Below, piece by piece: positions 8,219-16,581 of a stretch of DNA of 64,000 bases. Each line of letters opens with the position of its first letter. The first letter of the stretch is position 1. The translations under genes were made by a program, and so were the position numbers. The notes beneath the pieces were generated by a model. It worked only from the letters and a program-made list of their open reading frames with translations. It had not been told where the DNA came from and ran no database searches. This DNA is from Ochrobactrum sp. CGA5. GTDB lineage: Bacteria > Pseudomonadota > Alphaproteobacteria > Rhizobiales > Rhizobiaceae. The stretch is from NCBI RefSeq assembly GCF_006345815.1, contig NZ_VCIG01000042.1, positions 299,409-363,408 on the forward strand, given 5' to 3'.

Positions 8219-9273
8219 GACGCCCGCTGCAGCCTGTAGAGAATGATAGAGAAGAAGGGCACGCCCACAAGTGCGGTGACCACGCCGATCGGCAATACCT
8301 GCTGAGAAATCAGCGTGCGCGATGCAATATCAGCCAGAACCATGAACACCGCTCCGGTCACTGCACAGGCAGGGAGCAGCTTCACGTGTAGCGGTCCCAC
8401 CACGAAACGGGCGGCATGCGGAATGACGAGGCCGACGAAGCCGATGGTGCCTACCATGCTCACAATCGTAGCGGTCATGACTGCGGTAAGTGCGAAAAGA
8501 ATGATCCGTGTTCGACCAACATCAATTCCCAGAGAGGCCGCCGCTTCATCTCCGAAGGCAAAGGCGTCAAGCACGCGGGAGTAGGAGATCGCGATGAGCA
8601 AGCCCGAGCCGACGACGACAGAAACGAGGGCGAATTCGGGCCAGCGAACGCCGCCAAAGCTACCAAGGAGCCAAAACATGACGTCTCGCGCCTGTTGAGC
8701 ATTGCCCGAGGTGGTAACGATATACGAGGTCGCCGCGTTGAAGAGCTGCGATGTCGCAACGCCTGCCAGGATCGTTCTGTCTGCTCCGCCCCGCGCCCCG
8801 TTGGAAAGCAGCGCTACAAACAGAAACGCTGCGAACGCTCCGGCAAACGCACCCGCTGAAAGCGAAACAGTTCCTGCCCCGATACCCAGGATAACGACAG
8901 CCACTGCTCCAGTTGAGGCGCCGGCAGAGATACCGAGAACGTAAGGCTCTGCAAGGGGATTGCGCAGCAAAGCCTGCATGATCGCACCGCACAGCGCCAG
9001 ACCCGCACCGCAGAAAGCTGCTACAAGCGCACGGCTTAAGCGATACTCCCAGATCACGGTCTCGTGGATCGGGTTGAGCTGGATCATTGTCCAGCCAAGT
9101 CTATTGGTGATAGCCGAATAAGTGGTTGACAGCGGGATAGGCATGTCTCCAATGCCCACACTTATGCCGATCACGATCGCTATCGCAATAAGCGACCCCA
9201 AACTGATTCCTGCTGCAGCACAGAGGCGTCGGAGTGGTAAGTCTGATGAACCGTTTATGTTTTCGGCTGTCAC
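8215..9273 (-). CDS. FecCD/BtuC family ABC permease
   Basis: A 352-residue permease with about ten hydrophobic helices. Family landmarks include RLSRALVAAFCGAGLALCGA, ALLRNPLAEPYVLGISAGAS and GLVIPHAARFVVG, the coupling segment that contacts the ATPase. Length is normal for BtuC/FhuB-half permeases. Its start overlaps the stop of the binding-protein gene and its stop overlaps the ATPase start, indicating tight translational coupling. It would form a homodimer in the inner membrane. Confidence 0.93.
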   Translation of the reverse strand: MTAENINGSSDLPLRRLCAAAGISLGSLIAIAIVIGISVGIGDMPIPLSTTYSAITNRLGWTMIQLNPIHETVIWEYRLSRALVAAFCGAGLALCGAIMQALLRNPLAEPYVLGISAGASTGAVAVVILGIGAGTVSLSAGAFAGAFAAFLFVALLSNGARGGADRTILAGVATSQLFNAATSYIVTTSGNAQQARDVMFWLLGSFGGVRWPEFALVSVVVGSGLLIAISYSRVLDAFAFGDEAAASLGIDVGRTRIILFALTAVMTATIVSMVGTIGFVGLVIPHAARFVVGPLHVKLLPACAVTGAVFMVLADIASRTLISQQVLPIGVVTALVGVPFFSIILYRLQRAS

Positions 9274-10304
9274 TTAAGGCCCAGAGTTTTCAGCTGTTGA
9301 GCAATCTGTTCAGCGCCGTAGATCGTGCGCACGGTGGGGTTCATGGCCTGACCGTCCATGACCACAATCGCCTTGTTTCTGACTGCCGGCATCTGGCTCG
9401 TGCCGGGATCTGTCGTCAGGAACTTGATCTTGGCAGCCGACTGATCGAGATCCCATCGATTGCGATCGACCTGCGCAACGACGATGACATCGGGATTGCT
9501 AGCAATAATGCTTTCCCAGCCAAGCGCGGGAGATTCAGCCTCGGATGTGATCGCGTTCGTTCCGCCAAGAACGTCGGCAATAAAGCCCGAAGCACTGTTC
9601 TTGCCGCCCAAATAGGCGTCGGCAGAGGGCGATGGGCTGGAGAACCAGAAGACGTAGGACAGCTTTTTTCCGTCCTTGGGCGCATCGGCACGCAGTGCAG
9701 CTTCACGTTTCTTCAGGTCAGCAATCAGGGCATCTCCCCGATCACTGACGTCAAAAATCCGGGCGATCTCGTCAATCTCTTGGTAAAGCGTCTCCATGTT
9801 CCAGAGCTTTGATCGGTCACCATATCCGAACTTGTCCTTAGCGGCTCCTTCAGCGACACATGTGCTCGGCGAGATATAGCTAGGAACGCCCACCTTCTCG
9901 AAGTCTTCACGCCTAGCAACTTTACTCGAAGGGCCCAGCAGGCTTGGCAGCGCGGCTGCGACGAAGTCTGGATTTTGCGCCAGAATGGCTTCGAAGGTTG
10001 GAAACTCGACTGTCAGAACCTTGACCTGTGCATTGGCTTCGGCGAGTTGTGGAAGAACCTTGTTCGGCCAGAATGCGGTGCCGACCATTTTGTCTTCGAG
10101 GCCTAGGAGCAGCATGATTTCCGCGCTGTTCTGCCCAAGTCCAATGGCGCGCTCCGGGGCCTTGTCGAAGGTCACCTTCACGCCGCAGTTTTCGATGGTA
10201 AGCGGATAAGAGGTGGACGCTGCATAGGTCGGCGTAGCCAGCATACCGATTATTGCGCATATACCCACACTTAAAAACATCCTGTGCATCGCGCGCCTAC
10301 CCAT
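9270..10304 (-). CDS. ABC transporter periplasmic substrate-binding protein (FecB/BtuF type)
   Basis: A binding protein of about 344 residues with a signal peptide (FLSVGICAIIGMLATPTYAAS). The mature region has VTFDKAPERAIGLGQNSAEIM and LLGLEDKMVGTAFWP, both common in cluster-A-III metal-chelate binding proteins, and a later pair of lobes linked by a long helix. Start choice is uncertain: the open frame allows TTG at 10310, ATG at 10304 and ATG at 10289; the last would place the signal peptide directly at the start. It is first in the operon and likely captures a metal chelate. A palindrome at 10334 may be a metal-regulator site. Confidence 0.87.
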   Translation of the reverse strand: MGRRAMHRMFLSVGICAIIGMLATPTYAASTSYPLTIENCGVKVTFDKAPERAIGLGQNSAEIMLLLGLEDKMVGTAFWPNKVLPQLAEANAQVKVLTVEFPTFEAILAQNPDFVAAALPSLLGPSSKVARREDFEKVGVPSYISPSTCVAEGAAKDKFGYGDRSKLWNMETLYQEIDEIARIFDVSDRGDALIADLKKREAALRADAPKDGKKLSYVFWFSSPSPSADAYLGGKNSASGFIADVLGGTNAITSEAESPALGWESIIASNPDVIVVAQVDRNRWDLDQSAAKIKFLTTDPGTSQMPAVRNKAIVVMDGQAMNPTVRTIYGAEQIAQQLKTLGLK

Positions 10305-10333
10305 CTCCAATTTCTGCCAAATCTGAGTTTCCT

Positions 10334-10344
10334 GTAATGATTAC
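10334..10344. promoter_or_regulatory. Palindrome resembling a Fur/Zur-type operator
   Basis: GTAATGATTAC is an odd-centred palindrome 30 bases before the binding-protein start. Its surroundings (TGATGGTAATCATTACA on the coding strand) partly match the classic Fur box. It is short, and in Rhizobiales iron control often uses RirA or Irr instead, so the regulator is unclear. Confidence 0.3.
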
Positions 10345-10376
10345 CATCAACAAAAACAAGATGAAACTATTCAACT

Positions 10377-10691
10377 TTATAAGGGAGGATTTTCTGTAAA
10401 CAGGAACCATACAGAATGAAGGCTGGAACTGACGCGACCATGTGCGGTTTCGGATGCAAGGAACTGCGCTCTGGCCTGACAAGAGTTTAGGGATATATAG
10501 CCTGGCAGCTCCGAGATCACGGCGTCTTTTTGCAGCAGAGCCTCAAGAACAAAGCCATCCTGATCAACGGCAAGCCATCTCAAATCTTTGCAGAACTCGT
10601 AGCATAAGTTCGTCCAAACATAGGACGCTTTTTTCCCATTCGAGAGCTTGCGACAAAACCCATCAGATAGTACCGCAATGTGTGCTGTCAT
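10377..10691 (-). pseudogene. Probable IS6-family transposase remnant
   Basis: The reverse strand encodes 104 residues of which the middle part, LRWLAVDQDGFVLEALLQ (about 10530-10580), matches the IS6 transposase core YLWRAVDQDGxVLDxLVQ, with the preceding tryptophan-rich strand. The flanking residues are degraded and the usual RRDKxAAxRLMRKLLK segment is missing. It lies between the binding-protein promoter and the apnL fragment. No inverted terminal repeats were recognised. It probably marks the insertion that led to decay of this stretch. Confidence 0.45.
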
Positions 10692-10879
10692 CCCTAAAAG
10701 TTTCCAGGATAGGATTGTACCGTATAAGGATCCAGCGTCGTTTGTATACTTTGATTGAAGCTAACTTCTTGTATCGTAGAGCTAATGTTCACGAGCTAGA
10801 GCTCACCCTGGACCGCGAAGGCAAGAACACATGCTGGACGAGAAGAACGACAACAACGCCATACTTTCCCCGCCATTCT

Positions 10880-11592
10880 TTATAGTGATTTCACGGATTT
10901 GAATATGGGTTGCCTTTGTCCAGTTGGCGTGCGTTCATTTTCTTGCCCGATGAGTCCAAATGGGCCGGTTATGGCGGATAGAGTCAAGCAGTCGAGCTCC
11001 GCATCCAAGATAGATGCGGCGTAGCCAAAGGCGAATGCTTCTGCGAATTTTCCATTCGGGTTTTCCATCGTTTTGCTGCCGTATGGGTTCTGACGCATGG
11101 GGATGGTGAGACAATGATCGCGTCCGGGATAAAACCAGCCGCTTTCATGTTAGAAGCGATTGCGGACGTCTCATCAATCAGCGCCGCTTGGCAAGGCAAT
11201 GCTATTTCAAGCGAAGTGCTTCCAATATATTTTGCGGCCAAGGTTGCAAAATCCTCAAAGGCCGAACCTCGGTGCCCTGCCATAGGATCGTAATAAAATA
11301 AGAGTTCCTGTGGGCCAATTTCCTGCAACAGACCAACTGCTGCAAGGCTTGCTTTGGCCTCTTCCGGTGTGATGATGATGCCGATATTAGGCCTTCTGCC
11401 ACTTGCGTCACGGAGTATGATGCTCACCGGCTCCGCAGTCTGAGCAGTCTCTGATGTCGCTGCGCGCGTATCGATGATGTTGAGAACGATGCGTTGATGC
11501 TGGGGCTTGGAGGCTTCCATCTGGTACGGCCAAGGCAAGGCCAGCGGGCGCACATAGGTCTTGTAGGACGCATCGGACCAGTTGCGCTGACC
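10880..11592 (-). pseudogene. apnL: D-apionate lactonase (ApnL) fragment, frameshifted and internally deleted
   Basis: Reading from 11592 the reverse strand begins inside a gene: GQRNWSDASYKTYVRPLALP, then NIIDTRAATSETA, and a long stretch with SGRRPNIGIIITPEEA and DAIIVSPS. There the frame shifts, and the next homologous piece (MRQNPYGSKTMENPNGK, AEAFAFGYAAS, SAITGPFGLIG) continues in another frame. The order matches the middle and end of ApnL-type proteins, but the central segment after VSPS and several residues after MENPNGK are missing, and the N-terminal part is absent. ApnL hydrolyses D-apionolactone in apiose catabolism. The 5' side is joined to a nasT fragment sharing GGTCAGCG at the junction. 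Identification is from memory of the family and is good but not certain. Confidence 0.6.
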
Positions 11593-11903
11593 GCCATGTC
11601 GAGAATAGGCTTCACGCGCTCTTTCTTCAGCCCATCGACGATATAAGCCGAAACGCCCGCCTCAACTGCCGTATCGGAACGATCAACAAACATTGCAATC
11701 GGACGGCTGAGGGTTCGTGTCAGTTGAAACAGATGTTCCATCATGTCCCGGTTGGTGTTTTCGATGTCAATGACGATCACATCGGGATTGAGCGTTTCGA
11801 TCATCCGCGCAATGTCACGCATCTCATTGATGACGACGACTCTACCGTGTCCCGCCTCACGCAATCCTTCCTCAATTATAGAGGAGCGAATGGCGTTCGG
11901 ATG
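11584..11903 (-). pseudogene. nasT: NasT-type ANTAR response regulator, receiver part only
   Basis: The reverse strand encodes NAIRSSIIEEGLREAGHGRV, then LNPDVIVIDIENTNRDMMEH, and AYIVDGLKKERVKPILDMAVS. This is the receiver domain of a NasT-like regulator, whose ANTAR RNA-binding domain normally follows directly. Here the homology stops after DMAVS at about 11586 and runs into the apnL fragment. At the other end an in-frame TAG at about 11904 removes the native start. NasT proteins are antiterminators of nitrate-assimilation operons. With both ends lost this is a non-functional remnant. Confidence 0.65.
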
Positions 11904-12054
11904 CTATTCCAAGTACTTGCGCCACTGTTAGCGGGAGACCAAACGATTGATTGCGACATTGTGCCAGACCGTCGCGTATCATGAAATCGGACAGCACCCG
12001 AGGACGCATGTTCGCACTTGGTGATAATCGAAAGAGTGGAGCCAATCTGGCAGA

Positions 12055-12708
12055 TTAGTTGGCTCCGGGAGACCTGGACCGTTCATGAGAGAGCGCCATT
12101 TCGTCCTCTGCCGAAACGGACCCCATCAGGGTCGCCAGTTCGATGGCGTTCCGCACCCCCATTTTCGCCAGCACCCGCCCGCGATGAACCTCGACCGTGC
12201 GCATCGCGATGCCGAGGGTATCGGCTATCTGCTTGTTCAGGGCGCCCGTCAACATGAGCTGCATCACCTCGCGCTCGCGCTGGGAAAGTGTCGCCTTGCG
12301 TGTGTCCCGGTCCCGGCGAGCGGCGGCGTCCGCTGCGCCTGCGGCATGGACGGCCATGGCGCCGAGTGCCAGATCGACGATCTGGTTGTCGTTGAACGGC
12401 TTTTCCACGAAATCGAAGGCGCCGGCCTTCAGCGCGCGCACCGCGACGGGAACGTCCGCATGGCCTGTGAGGAAGATGACCGGCATCGCGCCCCCCGCCG
12501 CCTTAAGTCGCTCAAAGACTTCCGGCCCCGACATGCCGCCCATGCGTACATCGAGGATGACGCAGGCGCAGTCCTCGACGGGCTGGGCTGCGAGAAACGC
12601 TTCGCCCGACGGCCAGGTTCGCGTTGCAAGCCCCCGCGAGCTGAGCAGGAAGGCGAGCGCATCACGGATCGCCTCCTCGTCATCGACGATGTGAATGGTT
12701 CCCGTCAT
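12055..12708 (-). CDS. dctR: FixJ/DctR family two-component response regulator
   Basis: A 217-residue regulator with an N-terminal receiver (HIVDDEEAIRD acidic pair, phospho-acceptor Asp in VILDVRMGGMSG, Lys in FVEKPF) and a C-terminal LuxR/FixJ helix-turn-helix (LSQREREVMQLMLTGALNKQIADTLGI, then RTVEVHRGRVLAKM). Its start overlaps the stop of the sensor gene by four bases, so both are translated together. The pair is divergent from the dctPQM TRAP genes, exactly as DctSR controls the C4-dicarboxylate TRAP system in Rhodobacter. It should activate dctPQM when the sensor detects substrate; the particular dicarboxylate is inferred. Confidence 0.82.
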   Translation of the reverse strand: MTGTIHIVDDEEAIRDALAFLLSSRGLATRTWPSGEAFLAAQPVEDCACVILDVRMGGMSGPEVFERLKAAGGAMPVIFLTGHADVPVAVRALKAGAFDFVEKPFNDNQIVDLALGAMAVHAAGAADAAARRDRDTRKATLSQREREVMQLMLTGALNKQIADTLGIAMRTVEVHRGRVLAKMGVRNAIELATLMGSVSAEDEMALSHERSRSPGAN

Positions 12709-14768
12709 GCGGCTTGCCCTTCTCCAAGCGGTACTGTTTCCTGTTTCATCGCCGGCAGGATGACGCTGAAGACGGTGCCGCCGCCATCTGCGGGGCGGAA
12801 GGTAAGCTGTCCGCCATGCAGTTCGACGATGGAGCGGCAGATCTTGAGACCCATGCCGAGCCCCTGAGCCTTGGTACTGGCGAAGGCATCGTAAAGCCTG
12901 CCCTCAATCTCCGGCTTGATGCCGCCGCCCTGATCGATGATTTCGATGACGGTGTCACCGTCGCGGGAAAAGAGGCGGATATACAGGCTGTCGCCGCTGC
13001 GGCTGTCACCCATCGCTTCCATGCCGTTCCGGATGAGGTTGATCAGCAATTGCTCCATAAGGATGCGGTCGGCGGCAACCGCCGGCGTCGCGGCGATCTC
13101 CGGCACGAGCCGAACCTGATGCTCGCGTGCGTCTGCGGCCAGCAGCGAGACGGTTTCGTTGATCACATCCTCGATCTTCGTTGGGGAAAAGCGTGGTTCG
13201 CGCTTGCGCGCAAGGTCCTGCACGCGCTGGATGACGAGACCCGCGCGCGCTGCCTGTTGGGCGAGTTTTTCTGTCGCGCCGCGCAGGACGGCTGGGTCCA
13301 TCTTGCCTTGGTCGACCAGATTGAGAATGCCAGTGGCGTAGGACGCGATGGCCGAGAGTGGCTGGTTCAATTCATGCGCCAGGGTTGAGGCCATTTCGCC
13401 GAGCGTTACAAGACGGCCGGTACGGGCCATCGCCTCGTCCTGCAGCCGTGCCCGCCGGGCGGCCTTCTTCGCTTCGGTGATATCGATTACCGAACCCATC
13501 CAACCGCGATGCACACCGCCCGCATCAATCAGCGGGGCCTCATAGACTTGCACATCGATCTCCTGGCCGTCCCGGTGGCGGAAGCGCGTCTCAAAGCTCT
13601 GGCTGAAGGCACCGCCGACCTGAAGCTGTTTCTGCCGCTCGACGGTTTCCTCGACACGCGAGGAGTCCCAGTAGGGCATTGGCGGCATGCGCCCGACAAT
13701 CTCTTCTGCCGACCAGCCGACCAGATTGCAGAAGGCAGAATTGACATAGAGGATGCGACCGTTGTGGTCTTTTGCGCGCAGGCCGACGGTCAGGCTTTCC
13801 TCCATCGACCGGCGGAAAGCGGTCTCGCCCCTGAGGCGCTGTTCCGCATTGCGCCGCCTCCGGGCGTTGATGAAGAGGATGAGCAGCGCCAGAATCGCAA
13901 AGGCCGCAAGCGCAGTGATCGTGCCGAGCAGTAGCGCCGAGCGGAAGCCACCCGGCGTGTCATAGGCCGTGATTTGAAGCAGCGTGCCGCGCAAGGGTGG
14001 GTCAAAGCTGATGACATGGCGCGGATTGTCGGCGGACGGTTCAAGCCGCTGACGAGCGGCGACCGTCTCCTCCGAGGCATTGATGACGCGCACGCCGTAT
14101 TGTTCAGCGATCCACCACGGAACGTGCCGTTCGAGCAGGATCGGAATAGAGATAGTGGCCGAGACAACGCCCTCCGCACCCGTCATGGGCAGGCCGATGG
14201 AGACGATACCGTCTTCCCCGATATCGCCATAGACGGGGCGTGTCGCTCGGGAGGCGCGCTGGCGAAGGAGGTTGACCAGCGCGGCGTCCTGTGGTGCGCC
14301 GCTACCGGGCAGCGCATGCCTGACCCTGCCAGAAGCATCGTACCAAGTCACGGACTGCACTTCTGGATTGGTGGCGATATGGAGTTTTATGCGCGCGTCC
14401 AGCGCCGGTTGCGCGGCCGGCTCTGTAGGTTCCAGCGCGAGGCGGACAAGCAAATCCTCGTGCACGGAAAGTTGGAAGCGAAGGGTCTGCTCCACCCACA
14501 GCGCATCGGTCGCTATCTTGACGCGGGCCTGCGCTTCCTCCCCGCGATCGACGATCCACACGAGTGCGGCAACGCCGAGCGCCAGCGTCGCAATTGCGAC
14601 CAGCGGCACGAGCGAGAGAAAATCCAGCCGCCGCCACCGAGGCAAAGCCTTGTCCTGCTCCCAAGGGTCCGAACCGGATTTCCGGGTCTGGCGGTCCGCC
14701 GTCCCAGGCTCGGCTGTAATATCTTTGTCCTTTGCGCTCAGACGCGTCTCCTCCAATTTTCCAGTCAC
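12705..14768 (-). CDS. dctS: DctS-like sensor histidine kinase with periplasmic and PAS domains
   Basis: From GTG at 14768 the product has 687 residues. A first membrane helix (FLSLVPLVAIATLALGVAAL) is followed by a periplasmic region of about 240 residues, a second helix (LLLGTITALAAFAILALLIL), a PAS domain (SMEESLTVGLRAKDHNGRIL...VNSAFCNLVGWS), a HisKA box (LGEMASTLAHELNQPLSAI, phospho-His) and a HATPase with N, G1 and G2 boxes (LLINLIRNGMEAM, DQGGGI, GLGMGL). The open frame runs back to 15110, but that would overlap dctP and lacks family similarity. A GGAGGAG lies inside the first codons, so a CTG at 14741 is an alternative start. It phosphorylates the overlapping DctR. Confidence 0.82.
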   Translation of the reverse strand: MTGKLEETRLSAKDKDITAEPGTADRQTRKSGSDPWEQDKALPRWRRLDFLSLVPLVAIATLALGVAALVWIVDRGEEAQARVKIATDALWVEQTLRFQLSVHEDLLVRLALEPTEPAAQPALDARIKLHIATNPEVQSVTWYDASGRVRHALPGSGAPQDAALVNLLRQRASRATRPVYGDIGEDGIVSIGLPMTGAEGVVSATISIPILLERHVPWWIAEQYGVRVINASEETVAARQRLEPSADNPRHVISFDPPLRGTLLQITAYDTPGGFRSALLLGTITALAAFAILALLILFINARRRRNAEQRLRGETAFRRSMEESLTVGLRAKDHNGRILYVNSAFCNLVGWSAEEIVGRMPPMPYWDSSRVEETVERQKQLQVGGAFSQSFETRFRHRDGQEIDVQVYEAPLIDAGGVHRGWMGSVIDITEAKKAARRARLQDEAMARTGRLVTLGEMASTLAHELNQPLSAIASYATGILNLVDQGKMDPAVLRGATEKLAQQAARAGLVIQRVQDLARKREPRFSPTKIEDVINETVSLLAADAREHQVRLVPEIAATPAVAADRILMEQLLINLIRNGMEAMGDSRSGDSLYIRLFSRDGDTVIEIIDQGGGIKPEIEGRLYDAFASTKAQGLGMGLKICRSIVELHGGQLTFRPADGGGTVFSVILPAMKQETVPLGEGQAA

Positions 14769-14861
14769 GCATTGTGGTTTCCCACAATAGCGCTGCGCTC
14801 CGCAAGATGGCAATAAAATGGCACTCGCCTGGAGGGGCGACGCCATTCTGGAGGACAATCT

Positions 14862-15866
14862 ATGTTTACACGTCGCAATTTCACCCGTCTTGCGGGTGCC
14901 GCCATCATTGCCCTTTCGACCGCCATGCCAGCACTTGCCGAGCCGCTGATCATCAAGTTCAGTCACGTTGTCGCCCCCGACACGCCGAAGGGTAAGGGCG
15001 CGCAGAAATTCAAGGAACTGGCGGAAGCCTATACCAACGGCGCGGTCAAGGTTGAGGTCTATCCCAACTCGCAGCTCTACAAGGACAAGGAGGAGCTGGA
15101 GGCGCTTCAACTGGGTGCCGTGCAGATGCTCGCGCCATCGCTCGCCAAGTTCGGTCCGCTCGGCGTTCAGCAGTTCGAACTGTTCGACCTGCCTTATCTG
15201 ATGAGCAACTATGACGACCTGCGTAAGATCACTGACGGCGATGTCGGCAAATCGCTGCTCGCCAAGCTCGAGGACAAAGGCATCAAGGGCCTAGCCTATT
15301 GGGATAACGGCTTCAAGATCATGTCGGCCAACTCGCCGCTGCACACGCCGGATGATTTCCTAGGCCTGAAAATGCGCATCCAATCCTCGAAGATTCTGGA
15401 AGCCGAAATGCAGGCGCTTGGCGCTGTTCCGCAGGTCATGGCCTTCTCGGAAGTCTATCAGGCGCTTCAGACCGGCGTCGTCGACGGCACGGAAAACCCG
15501 CCGTCCAACATGTATACCCAGAAGATGCATGAGGTGCAGAAGCACGCCACGCTCTCCAACCATGGCTACCTCGGCTATGCCGTGATCGTGAACAAGGCGT
15601 TTTGGGAGCAGCTTCAGCCGGAAGTCCGCACGGAGCTTGAAAAGGCAATGGCCGAAGCAACGGAATATGCAAACTCCATCGCCAAGCAGGAAAACGAAGC
15701 GGCAATCGCTGCGATGAAGGCGGCTGGCACGACCGAGTTCTACGAGCTGACGGATGAAGAGCGCCAGGAATGGATCGATGCCCTTCGCCCGGTGCAGGAC
15801 GAGATGTCGAGCCGTATCGGCGCTGACCTGATCGCCGAAGCGCGCGCTGCGCTCGGCAAGAACTGA
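14862..15866 (+). CDS. dctP: TRAP transporter solute-binding protein DctP
   Basis: A 334-residue periplasmic binding protein of the DctP family. The N-terminal signal peptide (FTRLAGAAIIALSTAMPALA) is preceded by a ribosome site, TGGAGGA, 7 bases before the ATG. Conserved segments include IKFSHVVAPDTPKGKGA, EVYPNSQLYKDKEELEALQ, the substrate-carboxylate-binding Arg region GLKMRIQSS and the GVVDGTENPPSN loop. It captures C4-dicarboxylates or related organic acids for the DctQM permease. It is divergent from dctSR with 93 bases between starts and first in the operon; a strong hairpin follows it. Confidence 0.93.
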   Translation: MFTRRNFTRLAGAAIIALSTAMPALAEPLIIKFSHVVAPDTPKGKGAQKFKELAEAYTNGAVKVEVYPNSQLYKDKEELEALQLGAVQMLAPSLAKFGPLGVQQFELFDLPYLMSNYDDLRKITDGDVGKSLLAKLEDKGIKGLAYWDNGFKIMSANSPLHTPDDFLGLKMRIQSSKILEAEMQALGAVPQVMAFSEVYQALQTGVVDGTENPPSNMYTQKMHEVQKHATLSNHGYLGYAVIVNKAFWEQLQPEVRTELEKAMAEATEYANSIAKQENEAAIAAMKAAGTTEFYELTDEERQEWIDALRPVQDEMSSRIGADLIAEARAALGKN

Positions 15867-15897
15867 CCCTGCGCGCGGCTCATTTGCCCGTCGACAT

Positions 15898-15921
15898 GGG
15901 TGCGCGCTTCGACGCGCACCC
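15898..15921 (+). terminator. Intra-operon stem-loop between dctP and dctQ
   Basis: GGGTGCGCG and CGCGCACCC pair perfectly around a 6-base loop, 31 bases after dctP. No U-tract follows. A stable hairpin here commonly leaves more binding-protein mRNA than permease mRNA. Confidence 0.5.
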
Positions 15922-15948
15922 CTATTTCCCAGGAAAGCGAGGTTCGCC

Positions 15949-16581
15949 ATGTTGCTGCGTATCCTCGACCGCTTCGAAGAAATCCTCATTTCCGTGCTGA
16001 TGGCCTTAGCCGTTGCACTGATCTTCGTTGCGGTCGTCCACCGTTTCTCCATCGGCTTTGCCGCCGACATGGTCGCCGTCGGCAGGGCGAACGACCTGCC
16101 CTGGCTGCAATCGTCGGCGCGTTCGGCCTTCAAGGCCATCAACGCGATCAAGCTGACCTGGGCGCAGGAAGCCTGCATCTATCTCTTCGTCTGGATGGCC
16201 AAGTTCGGTGCCGCTTACGGCGTGCGCGTGGGCGTTCATGTCGGCGTCGACATTCTGGTCGAAAAGCTTGAGGGCAATGCACGGCGCATCGTCACCGTCA
16301 TCGCCATGAGTGGCGGCATCATCTTCACGGCGATCATCGCCTGGATCGGCGCGGATTTCGTCTATCACGTCCATAAAGGTGGCCAGATCTCGCCTGACCT
16401 CGAAATGCCTATGTGGATCATCTATCTCGCAGTGCCGCTCGGTTCGGCGCTGATGTGCTTCCGATTCATTCAGGCCCTCTACCTCTTCCTCACGACGGGC
16501 TTTATCGCTCATCACGACCATGGCGCTGTCGACGGGCTTGAAGACGAGGCCGACGACCTCGCGAAGGGAGCACACGGATGA
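15949..16581 (+). CDS. dctQ: TRAP transporter small permease DctQ
   Basis: A 210-residue, four-helix small subunit. The first helix (LISVLMALAVALIFVAVVH) follows the short RFEE segment. The signature TWAQEACIYLFVWMAKFGAAY, characteristic of DctQ, sits about residue 66. The C-terminal tail is acidic and cytoplasmic. Its stop overlaps the dctM start (ATGA), and an AAGCGAGG precedes the ATG. It bridges the binding protein and DctM. Slightly longer than many DctQ proteins owing to an inserted loop (AVGRANDLPWLQSSARSAFK) between helices one and two. Confidence 0.92.
   Translation: MLLRILDRFEEILISVLMALAVALIFVAVVHRFSIGFAADMVAVGRANDLPWLQSSARSAFKAINAIKLTWAQEACIYLFVWMAKFGAAYGVRVGVHVGVDILVEKLEGNARRIVTVIAMSGGIIFTAIIAWIGADFVYHVHKGGQISPDLEMPMWIIYLAVPLGSALMCFRFIQALYLFLTTGFIAHHDHGAVDGLEDEADDLAKGAHG

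Noticed and set aside
10311..10880. Cobalamin riboswitch before the FecCD-type operon
   Set aside because: No B12-box-like conserved segment was found on the coding strand; only a short palindrome near the start.
14769..14861. Sigma-54 promoter for dctP (TGGCAC present)
   Set aside because: The required TTGC at -12 spacing is absent, and the regulator is FixJ type, not an NtrC-type activator.
14769..15110. N-terminal extension of the dctS frame to 801 residues
   Set aside because: It would overlap the dctP start region and encodes no family-like sequence; GTG at 14768 or CTG at 14741 is more likely.
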